Assembly (NCBI GenBank): GCA_033064195.1
Contig: JARBJD010000555.1
Location: forward strand, 1 to 33,880
Reading direction: 5' to 3'
Length of the DNA stretch: 33,880 nucleotides
DNA from: Blattamonas nauphoetae
Taxonomy: Eukaryota > Preaxostyla > Oxymonadida
The position numbers were made by a program, and so were the translations under genes. This document shows positions 1 to 8,200 of this stretch, in pieces (positions within the stretch are counted from its first letter, which is position 1; the number at the start of each line of letters is the position of its first letter). The notes below the pieces were generated by a model. It was not told where the DNA came from, ran no database searches, and worked only from the letters and a program-made list of their open reading frames with translations.

Positions 1-12
1 GGTGGCATATCA

Positions 13-313
13 TCATTTGTGAATCGTCCATTTTCGTGGTCTTGCCCTCTGCAAGGCTTCTGAGCTCCTCGGTGAGAGTGGTTCGTACTCGATCATCTGC
101 GGTTTTTGTTGGCGATTGATCACTTTGTTTTGTTGATAAACATCCATCATTCCTCCTAATCCATTGAGTATTCCTCCAGCTGTTTGTCCGAATTTACTGT
201 TCGTTTGTGAGAGCAATCCACCAACCGACTTGAAGCAATGTTGGAGCTAGAGGTTTGATGAATTGAAAGAATTGCTTGCCGATATTTTTGAGTTTGTTGA
301 AACTTCCTGGTGC
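13..313 (-). pseudogene. Polinton small Gly-rich protein, broken
   Basis: A short region reads on the minus strand from an ATG just below an A/T-rich gap at about 314 to 358. The predicted peptides have an amphipathic or hydrophobic N-terminal part and a glycine-rich stretch (GGILNGLGGMMD). This is loosely like the small membrane-active minor virion proteins of adenovirus-type viruses, but I cannot assign it. It looks broken in about one place. Its low end carries one copy of a repeat of about 40 bases found elsewhere in the element. Confidence 0.45.
39..80. repeat. Polinton dispersed ~40-base repeat, copy 1
   Basis: This segment resembles 4854-4892 in the same orientation, and 789-826 and 7871-7909 in inverse orientation. 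Shared blocks are a TCTTGCC/TCTCGCC start, CTCTGCA, GGCTT and GGTGAGAG. It lies inside a minus-strand reading frame, where it encodes LSPRSSEA. Confidence 0.5.
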
Positions 314-370
314 CATTTATGTAAAAAATAAAAAATACAATTCATTATTAATTTTATCCTCGGAATTGCT

Positions 371-961
371 TTAGTGAGAGAAATCCCTGTAGTTGAGAAT
401 AGTGTTGAATGCTTCGTTATAGGCAATACTCATGTCTTTTCCACCAACGAGGATCTTGAATATTGTTCGAAACACTGGGAGTTTATTCAGACATAGGCAC
501 TTGTCAGACAAATCATCCAGTTCGATCACCACATCATTGATCCAGTTAGTGTCAAAATCAGTGCACACAAATCACTTTGGTTTGTGATCAGTTTCTTCGA
601 CGGTTCAATGAGGTTATTCAACAATTTCTTTTCGCAAGCGAATGCATTCTTGTAGACGAGTAATAACTGATCTTTGAATGCTGAAATGTTAGATGTGTAC
701 TCTCAATGGAATAGAACGACTTTGAATAGGAGCTGATGGATATGTCTCGAGTGGTGGATCGTAAGCACTTCGTTCACTCTCCATCTCCACTCTCCCCTGA
801 GGGGCTCTGAAGCCTCTAGCGAGACATTTGCACTTTGCTCACTATTTGATCTTCCGGAATTGGATCCCTTTATTATCGATGATGACATTGTTGGTGATTG
901 ATGTTGGTACCTGAAGAAGAACTTGTGTGTTTGTAAATTGACAACTTAGAATTGGTTGCAT
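371..961 (-). pseudogene. Polinton hypothetical gene, broken
   Basis: Minus-strand coding-like sequence starts at an ATG at 959-961, directly below an A/T-rich promoter-like gap, and runs to about 371. Several frames contain peptide-like segments without low complexity, such as DFDTNWINDVVIELDDLSDK near the end. I do not recognise the family. It appears broken in about two or three places, so no single product is proposed. A copy of the repeat of about 40 bases lies at 789-826. Confidence 0.45.
789..826. repeat. Polinton dispersed ~40-base repeat, copy 2
   Basis: This copy is inverted relative to copies 1 and 3 and matches copy 4 (7871-7909) best. Shared blocks are ACTCTC, GGGG/GGGTT, GAAGCCTCT and GCGAGAC. 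On the minus strand it reads VSLEASEP, parallel to VSPEASNP in the polymerase copy. Confidence 0.5.
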
Positions 962-1332
962 CACTTTCTATAAAAATAAAAAATATATATTAATGTTTTA
1001 ATCAGACATTTCTTTCTGTTACTGAACATATTGAGAGTAAGCAGGCATATTCGTAGATTGAATTCACTGAAATCTTCTGTTCTTGTTGCATAGGCTTGGC
1101 GTGTCAGACCGCTAATCTCTGATGCAATGGTAGTATTATGTCTACCAAGGAATGTTTTCAAATCTTCTTGATTTGTGATAAACTCTAGAAACTGTGGATA
1201 CACCTGCTCCTTGAAATCCTTTCTTTCTTCATTCTCTGATGTCCTTCGTTGCTACTGTCGAATCCTTGAAGGTGTTCTTCAAGCCATCTGTCCCACATTT
1301 GTGAAGCTACTCGATTGAATCGAATTGAACAC
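961..1332 (-). pseudogene. Polinton hypothetical gene, broken
   Basis: Minus-strand coding-like sequence starts near 1,332, next to the following gene at 1,344. An open stretch from 1,203 down encodes an 80-residue peptide (FLEFITNQEDLKTFLGRHNT...) ending in a K/Y/F-rich tail. That tail is probably read-through into the A/T-rich gap above 961. I do not recognise a family. It looks broken in about one or two places. Confidence 0.4.
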
Positions 1333-1343
1333 CATATTGTCTA

Positions 1344-1964
1344 TTACTCTTTCCCTGTATCTGCTGGATTATCTCGACTGGCACGAGTTATTCCCAATGT
1401 GTTTGTCATGAAGTCACCAACAGCTTTCTTCATTATTGCATATGGTTGTTGTGATCTTTGTGCTTGCATGTCTCCATAGCTGATGTCTCGATAATTGGAT
1501 GGTAAATCGTATGATCCATTCTTAAGGAAATTTGAGTGTGAAGCTTTGATTTTCCTTCCGAATTGGCGATTAAAAGCTGTATAGGAGGTCTGCCTTCTCT
1601 TGTCTGGTGTTGGATTCATTGCATAGTATGTCTCTTTGACTGGTCTACTGTTGTATGGAGCGAGCATGGCACCATTGACTGCAATCAAATCTTTCGTCTC
1701 ATTATCGTAGACCATCACATCTGGGATTTTTCCATGTTGTTCCATTAGAACAGTCCAATTCTGTCCAGTTCTCTTAATGTACTCAAGCGCTGATGGATAA
1801 CTACTGAGGGCATCGTTCCATCTGGTTTGAATATCATCGTCAGCATAGATTCTTTTCAATGCTGCTTGACTTTGCTCAGCGTATCTCATTTTTGGTTTCT
1901 TCTCTCTTGTTTTTCTTTGTGGTTGGTTGTACACAATCTGTGGTATCATTGACATTTCATACAA
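1344..1964 (-). CDS. Polinton hypothetical protein, 206 aa
   Basis: This is an uninterrupted 206-residue frame from an ATG at 1,964, just below an A/T-rich gap shared with the divergent ATPase gene. The N-terminus is basic (RKTREKKPKMRYAE). The middle has a folded-looking segment with DVMVYDNETKDLIAVNGAML. The C-terminal half is polar and rich in Arg, Ser and Asn. There is no signal peptide, membrane segment or enzyme motif. A nucleic-acid-binding or minor structural role is possible given the basic start and the element's capsid-type relatives, but nothing shows it directly. A second in-frame ATG four codons later could be the true start. Confidence 0.7.
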   Translation of the reverse strand: MYEMSMIPQIVYNQPQRKTREKKPKMRYAEQSQAALKRIYADDDIQTRWNDALSSYPSALEYIKRTGQNWTVLMEQHGKIPDVMVYDNETKDLIAVNGAMLAPYNSRPVKETYYAMNPTPDKRRQTSYTAFNRQFGRKIKASHSNFLKNGSYDLPSNYRDISYGDMQAQRSQQPYAIMKKAVGDFMTNTLGITRASRDNPADTGKE

Positions 1965-2008
1965 AATAAAAAAACCAAAAGTATATTTTAATTAGAGTTA
2001 AATCACAA
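1965..2008. promoter_or_regulatory. Divergent A/T-rich promoter region
   Basis: These 44 bases separate the minus-strand 206-aa gene from the plus-strand ATPase. The stretch contains AAAATAAAAAAACC on the plus strand and TTTTAATTAG further in. It resembles the A/T gaps at other gene starts in this element. It is the only divergent gap in the element, so it probably drives both genes. Confidence 0.45.
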
Positions 2009-2893
2009 ATGAACAAATCGAATCAAACGACAATGCATACATTGTCACGGAGGGTAGAGCCCTCTTCATTAACAGCATACGTGAATGCTAAATTGAGTGA
2101 AGCATCAAATAGGAATGTTTCTCATGAAGTGCAATCACAGATTCATCCAGACTTAAATTTCAATCGCAACAGTGTCAATGTCCTCGTTGGAAATAGAGGA
2201 AGTGGAAAAACATTCAATGCTCTTCGAGAGGTTGCCAAGCTCCAGAATGTTCAGGTTCGGAATGAACTGTTTCATTTGTTTGTCTTCGTTACTGATAAGA
2301 ACATTGATCCAACCTTCGATAAGTTCAAACCAATACTGAACGTTCCGTATGTGAAAGTCAAATACGATGAAGCACTTCCATTTCTGTTGGAACTCTCTGA
2401 ATCAAAAGCAGCGTATGAAGAAATAATTGACAACCAGTGGCAAAACAGAATAACTGATGAATGCAGAGAGAATCTCTTTGACTCACTGTACATTGATGAC
2501 TTCTCAGTGAAGAATCTCCAAACGATTATCCTCCTTGATGATTGCCGTAGAATTCTAGGTGAACGTAGAGCATCCAAAAATAGAATGACAATGATGGACT
2601 TGTTACTGGAGAATCGACAACCAAAGTTCACGTTCTTTCTGACAATGCACGAGCTCTTCAGTTTGTCAGCAGACATGAAGTCAAACATTGATTCAATGTG
2701 GATCTTTGGAGGATTCAATAAAGAACGAATCAGTCGAGTCTATCCTCAGTTGAATGCACCAATTGATACTCAACAATTCTGGAATATCTATCAACGGAAA
2801 CAAAAATGTGAAGCAATCATACTTCGATACAACACTGATGGAGTTGCACTGAATGAGATCAACAGAGATGGACGAATCAGAAGGGTCCGTTAA
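2009..2893 (+). CDS. Polinton packaging-type ATPase (FtsK/A32-like)
   Basis: This is a 294-residue P-loop ATPase. A Walker A motif, GNRGSGKT, lies at about residues 62-69. A Walker B motif, TIILLDDC, lies at about residues 172-179. A later THELF-like segment, MHELFSLS, follows, as in A32-type genome-packaging ATPases of Polintons, virophages and poxviruses. By family knowledge it would use ATP to move element DNA into capsids. It is the only plus-strand gene of the element and is convergent with the minus-strand coiled-coil gene, overlapping its 3' end by 201 bases. The frame looks whole. The start at 2,009 follows the A/T-rich divergent gap; an alternative ATG lies at codon 9. Confidence 0.85.
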   Translation: MNKSNQTTMHTLSRRVEPSSLTAYVNAKLSEASNRNVSHEVQSQIHPDLNFNRNSVNVLVGNRGSGKTFNALREVAKLQNVQVRNELFHLFVFVTDKNIDPTFDKFKPILNVPYVKVKYDEALPFLLELSESKAAYEEIIDNQWQNRITDECRENLFDSLYIDDFSVKNLQTIILLDDCRRILGERRASKNRMTMMDLLLENRQPKFTFFLTMHELFSLSADMKSNIDSMWIFGGFNKERISRVYPQLNAPIDTQQFWNIYQRKQKCEAIILRYNTDGVALNEINRDGRIRRVR

Positions 2894-3232
2894 TTCTTGG
2901 ATAAGGTTCCCAATGGTCTCGTCAAGACTTCGAAGCCTCATGCTGAGAGTGTCTGTCAGCGTTCGAATTGATTCTTCAATGTCTGATAATCTTTGATCAA
3001 TCGATAGTGAATTAGGAGAAGTGGAAGCATCAACATATCGTTTCCTCAACGCAATCTCACCCCTTATTTTTGTTATTCGATATCCATCAATTTGAATCAT
3101 CCTATTCAGTTTCTGTGTTGTGTACTCATTCAGTTCTTTTCTGTTCTTTTCCAAAAACTTCTGAAAATCATAGATGTTTTCAAAACAGTTCTGCTCGGGA
3201 TCAAACGGTTCTAATATTTTCAGTGATGTCAT
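2693..3232 (-). CDS. Polinton coiled-coil protein, 179 aa
   Basis: This minus-strand frame starts at an ATG at 3,232 below an A/T-rich gap. Residues about 25 to 60 are helical and charged (FQKFLEKNRKELNEYTTQ). Residues about 78 to 110 form a heptad-like coiled coil (RLSDIEESIRTLTDTLSM). The last third lies antisense to the ATPase 3' end and has ordinary-looking but unconserved-looking sequence. It may be a tail of no function. The family is unknown to me. Small coiled-coil proteins are common in Polintons and virophages without an assigned job. Confidence 0.6.
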   Translation of the reverse strand: MTSLKILEPFDPEQNCFENIYDFQKFLEKNRKELNEYTTQKLNRMIQIDGYRITKIRGEIALRKRYVDASTSPNSLSIDQRLSDIEESIRTLTDTLSMRLRSLDETIGNLIQELTDPSDSSISVDLIQCNSISVVSKYDCFTFLFPLIDIPELLSINWCIQLRIDSTDSFFIESSKDPH

Positions 3233-3268
3233 TTAAGTGAAATAAAAATATCTGAAACATTTTTGAGA

Positions 3269-5239
3269 CTACGCCAAATTAAAGACAGCAATGAACTCTG
3301 GAGTTAAGTCATCAATTGAGTCTGCATGGAACTTCGTGTGTTGGATTGGAACGTAGACAACTTTTGACAGACATGTGAGACCATTCAGTAGAGTAGCTAC
3401 CACATTTCCGTGTTTGTATTCGATGAATTTCCCCACGAATTGAAACTGTCTTCGCTTCTTCTGAAACTTGGCAACAGTCTTGTCCAAATCAAGGTGAATC
3501 AGTAGGATATTTCCTGGTTTGTATTTCCATAACATCTGTGTTGTCTGCTGTCTTTGAATGTTCTTCAATTGTTCTTCACAACTGGAGATGTACAAAGCTT
3601 CGATTTCTCTATTGTTTTGTGCTTGCTGTGGAGTGAATTTGTTCCAGTACGCTCGATGAGGAGTCATGTTGTAGTATTCCACCATCTGATTCATCAATGA
3701 ATGATTGGCCATTTGTGTCGCATTGTCTTGGAATCCATCTCTGATTGTTCTTATCACTCGATCGACAATTCTGTTGTGATTTGTGAATGGTGAACTTGTG
3801 AAATAAGTGCTGACATTCTGATCCTTGAAAAACTCTGATGCTTCTCCACTTGTCCATGCTGCTTCTCCATCACCACGAATGTTATTCACTGTAACTCCAC
3901 GATGATTAATCAGATCATTGATTGCAGTCCTGACTTTGCTCCATGATTTATCCAGAACAGGAATGACCACCAGGTATTTGGTGTTGATGTTAATTGCGAA
4001 GAGGTATATCTGCAACATTGTTTTCGAAGTTGGTGATTGGACGAAGACGAGATCAATTTCCCAGGATCCAAACTTGGGAGAAAAGTATGGTCGATCACAA
4101 TTCTGTGGAACCTTTCTGTCTGATGTCTTCTGTGGATCACCTGTTATTGCCTTTGACATGAACTGCATTTTTGATCGAAATGGATACACTATTTTTTCCG
4201 TTGTTTTTGGAATCGTTGGTGGATCAATTCTCATTCTGTCACTTCCTTTTTCTCTCTGAATTTTCCTCGGATGTGCTACACTCCATCTGTGATCAAATTC
4301 CTCATACCAATCCTGAAATGATCTTCCTCCGAAAGGGATTTGTTTTGTGTGAGTCAGAATGAAGTCAAGATCATCGTTCGCAATAGTTTTGTTAATCGAG
4401 GCTCGAACAAAAGTGTCTCTGTTCATTTTATTGGCATCCAGAATGTGTGAGGTAATAAAGTGTTCCATATGTTTTAGATTATTCAATATTGAGTTCTCAG
4501 CTTTGATCTGTTCATCATCTGAATCGTTTCTCTGTTGATGATCAAACAATCCTTTCATATGTGCCAACTTATTGAGCACTTGCTGTGTCGTTGGTATGTA
4601 CTGTCTGATCTCTCTCACAGGGTGGTTGAACGAAGTTGGTATGAAGAAGGGATTTCTCTCAATTGGATTCTGCATCTGTGAAATTGGTATAATGTCGTCA
4701 TCATCATCATCATCATCATCCTCTTCGAACTTCCTCTCCTTCATTGGATATTCATATTCAAACCCCATTGATTTCAAGTTTCTCTTCAGTCCGGGCACTA
4801 TTGGATATTCAGGTAATTCTGTAACTATTGGTCTCTGCACTGGTGTTGGGATTTGTCTCGCCTCTGCAGGGCTTTGAACTCTTGGTGAGAGAATTGGAAT
4901 TGGCGTCACTACCTGATTGTACTTTCGATGATATTTTTGATACTTTTTGTATGCTGTTTCACATCTCCCATCACTAACACGTTTTCCCAAGAATTCAATC
5001 AGAAACTGTGAGACTACTTTTGTTCCATCTGAGATAGTTAACTTTGGAGAGAGACCTCCATTAAACCAATCCTCAAAATATGTCTCATCGTTTGCTACAT
5101 ACTCTCCATTAGAATCATAGACATCATATACTGGTAAAGTGTTGGCTCTATTGAACTTGACATTGAATATTTTGATTTGAGAGTGTTGTGTACACCGAAG
5201 TAACCTATTCACTAAATCCTTGATCTGTCTTGTGTTCAT
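3269..5239 (-). CDS. Polinton retroviral-type integrase (RVE), 656 aa
   Basis: This protein is the DDE integrase that inserts the element. The catalytic core lies at about residues 390-530. WEIDLVF gives the first acidic residue and RGDGEAAW the second, with the NHNRIVDRVIRTIRD helix and YYNMTPHRAYWNKFTP typical of the C-terminal side of the core. A C-terminal SH3-like region follows (YKPGNILLIHLDLD...). The N-terminal half is long and low in known motifs, with a proline-rich linker and a run of aspartates (about residues 173-182) encoded by a TCA/ATC microsatellite. The gene sits directly downstream of the polymerase on the same strand, with 23 bases between them. The frame looks whole. Confidence 0.88.
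   Translation of the reverse strand: MNTRQIKDLVNRLLRCTQHSQIKIFNVKFNRANTLPVYDVYDSNGEYVANDETYFEDWFNGGLSPKLTISDGTKVVSQFLIEFLGKRVSDGRCETAYKKYQKYHRKYNQVVTPIPILSPRVQSPAEARQIPTPVQRPIVTELPEYPIVPGLKRNLKSMGFEYEYPMKERKFEEDDDDDDDDDIIPISQMQNPIERNPFFIPTSFNHPVREIRQYIPTTQQVLNKLAHMKGLFDHQQRNDSDDEQIKAENSILNNLKHMEHFITSHILDANKMNRDTFVRASINKTIANDDLDFILTHTKQIPFGGRSFQDWYEEFDHRWSVAHPRKIQREKGSDRMRIDPPTIPKTTEKIVYPFRSKMQFMSKAITGDPQKTSDRKVPQNCDRPYFSPKFGSWEIDLVFVQSPTSKTMLQIYLFAININTKYLVVIPVLDKSWSKVRTAINDLINHRGVTVNNIRGDGEAAWTSGEASEFFKDQNVSTYFTSSPFTNHNRIVDRVIRTIRDGFQDNATQMANHSLMNQMVEYYNMTPHRAYWNKFTPQQAQNNREIEALYISSCEEQLKNIQRQQTTQMLWKYKPGNILLIHLDLDKTVAKFQKKRRQFQFVGKFIEYKHGNVVATLLNGLTCLSKVVYVPIQHTKFHADSIDDLTPEFIAVFNLA
4693..4722. 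repeat. (ATC)n microsatellite in integrase gene
   Basis: A run of about nine ATC/TCA trinucleotides encodes an Asp run on the minus strand inside the integrase N-terminal linker. It is likely length-variable between copies. Confidence 0.8.
4854..4892. repeat. Polinton dispersed ~40-base repeat, copy 3
   Basis: This copy has the same orientation as copy 1 (39-80). Shared blocks are TCTCGCC, TCTGCAGGGCTT and GGTGAGAGA. On the minus strand it encodes LSPRVQSPAEAR in the integrase linker, next to LSPRSSEA of copy 1. Confidence 0.5.
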
Positions 5240-5262
5240 TTATTCAAAAATAAAGTTTGTGT

Positions 5263-8200
5263 TTATTCAATAATATAATCTGGTGCTTTCAGTCCATGAA
5301 TGAATGGAGGACATGATTCATTTTCAAGTACGATTGCCTTCAGATGAATTCCACTGAGACTGAGTTTCTGTTGTTGTATTTTCGCAATCTCAAATCCATT
5401 GCTGTCATCTTCGCTAACGACTCTTCTCGTCTGGAAGTTCAGTGTTGTAGTCACAGTTTTCTCACCATTGAGACACTTCACATAATCGTCGCTTGTGATG
5501 TTCGTTTTCTTCAATGACACTCCTTTGATCTTGCATTTCTCATCGAGAGAGTAACATTTGGGTGCAAGACAAATCATCTGTTCACCTTCCTTTTCAATTG
5601 CTAATCCCAACAGTTTCTTCTCATCATCAACTCCTTTTTCAGGATTGGGAAACCATTCATATTTGTGAGCATCATAGAATTCTTTGTCAGCAAGAACATG
5701 TTCAAATTGTTGATGAATTCCAGCATTTGGATCTCCACTAATTGCCCAGTATGCAGAGTCAGTGTCTCCCTCACAGAAGTGAATCTTGTTCATGTCTAGA
5801 CACTTGTACATGAAGTTGTAGATGAAATTCAGATACCAGAACTTGGCATTATCGAGTGTGAACACTGCTTCTTGCAGACATGTTTTGCATGATGCTTTCT
5901 CTCGATCTTCAATCACAATGTAGTTGTCCTCATTGATCTCTCGAGTCGCGACAAATCCTTTCATCATCTGTTTCAAGTATGTTCTCTTCTCATTGCAGAT
6001 TGTGATTGAGTTGTACTTCTCAGTGTTCATTCCATCATATCCGTAACTTCCATTCAAGTTCGTCTTACAGAACTGTTCTTTTCCTTTGTTTCCAACCTTC
6101 ATTGCCTCAATCCGATCATTCATAAATGAGGTCACAAATGGTTCAAATCCAGCGTGCCTGGAGAATACCATCACACTTTTGATTTCATCAATAATGAAGT
6201 GGCAATAGTCGATGAGGAACCACAGATAGTATGTCGAAAAGAACATATACTGATCGTGTGTGCTCAAGAGTTGAGTCAGCTTCCGTTGTTTGTCATCAGT
6301 CTTCAATCCATGTTTCTTCATCAACGAGTATGTCTTCTCTCCAATGTTTTCTTCTGTTGTATTGACCACGATGTTCCTGAAGATTGGTGGGAAGTTCATG
6401 AAATCATTGATGTACTTCTCATCGATGTGTCCTTTCAATTCTGCAACGAACAGAGTCTTCTGATTCTTGTCTTCTATGAGCTTCCTGCATTCTTTATCTC
6501 CTGTTGCAGTGAACAAACATCTTCCTGGCATATACATTCTGTGTTTAGTGTACGGATTGTTCTTGTTCTTGATCGATGAGAATGCACTTGGATAAAGTGA
6601 ATTAAAGTCAACACCACAGACATGAGTCATGATGTGTTCTGTATCTTTGGAAATAACTCTTCCGTCTTCATACGTGAAGTGGTTGATTGGTGTCACATCT
6701 TTGATATTCTGTCTGTGCTGAACATTCGATAATCCACCAGTCACTGCTGCTCTTAACTTGTGATATGTTTGCTCGTGTGTCAGAGTCATCGGCAATGATT
6801 TCCAGATGCAATACTTCTTGAGTTGAATTCTCAATCGTGTGAGATGTTCATCTTTGTCTGACTTGTAGGTGTTGCAGTAATCACAGCAGATCTTTACGTT
6901 CTCTTTTGAATGTCCTTTTGCATTGTCGATTCGATCCAGTGTTGGTCGAACTGCTTGTGTGAAGTGGCACTTGCAGATATAGCATACTCTCTTGCACTGT
7001 TGAACAAACCAATCATAGTCTACTTCAGTGACATTTTTATCAGTATTGCGATGTGCTTTCTGGTCTTGATAAATGTACGATGCAACCTTGTACTTCCAGT
7101 ATTGTTTGGTGATTTTTATTTCTCCAGATTGATCCACTCCATTGAAATCATCGTCGATATCGAAATCCTTGTAAGCACATGCATATTTGATTGCTGAAGC
7201 ATTCGCTGACAATGACAGATTGTGCAACATGTCCACTTTGTATTGGAAGTTCAGAGCAATGAGATTGTCGAGTGGTGCAATCATACATTCGACGTCTCTG
7301 ATGTTGTAGAATTTCAGATAGTCCCATCTGTTTTTGAATCCTTGTTTGTTCCAATCATCAAGGTACATTTGGTAATCACTGTCGGACATTTCACTATTGT
7401 TCAGACTCGAATAGAATTCATACTTGGAGAATGGTTCTTGTTTGCTCAGCACTGCATCGTAGTCTGATGAATCAAATGATTCGTAAGCGAAGAATGATTT
7501 CTGGAGTGTGGTGTTTCCTCCAAAGGCTTTGACTGCATTATCCAATGTCATTGGTCCGGTGTATGACATCATGTCAATGAATCGAAGAACTTGTTGTGTT
7601 CTCTCATGTCTGATCAAAACTTGTTTGTACTTCGTTGTTGATCCAAGGAAGCTTACCACTTTCCAATCCTTGTCAACGAGATCACGGAAGATGAGATTGA
7701 TGTCAAATCTGGAGCTGTTGAATCCAATCACACTGACTTCATTCTGAGAAGGAATCTCTGGGTCATCGTACAGGTTGTCATCTCGAACTGTCTCAGCATA
7801 TTTGAAGAGTTCTCTGATCCATTGCTTCACAAAGTCATTTCCATCTCGAAGATCAAAGTAGATTGACTGCACTCTCACCCCGTGAGGGTTCGAAGCCTCT
7901 GGCGAGACTCCTGATTTTGATTTAATTGCTGATGCAACGGAGAGAGGTTTCAAGTGTGAGATCAATTGTGTATTGTCATCAGAGAATAAATTGTCAAGAA
8001 TGAGATCTTCCATTGTTTCGAAATCGTAGGTAATGTAGTATTGTGTTGGTTTGAATTCATTTTGTCTCTTATGTGCCATCAGAAATTCAAACGTTCTGTT
8101 GTTAAGAATATGTGGGACATATGGTCTTGGTGTCTTATCAAGGGAGATTTTCTTCACATGTTTTCCATCAAGCTCTTTGCATTCTCTGAGATGTTTCTCA

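Noticed and set aside
6154-6579. Plus-strand open frame of 141 codons inside the polymerase gene
   Set aside because: It is antisense to conserved polymerase sequence and has no domain-like content.
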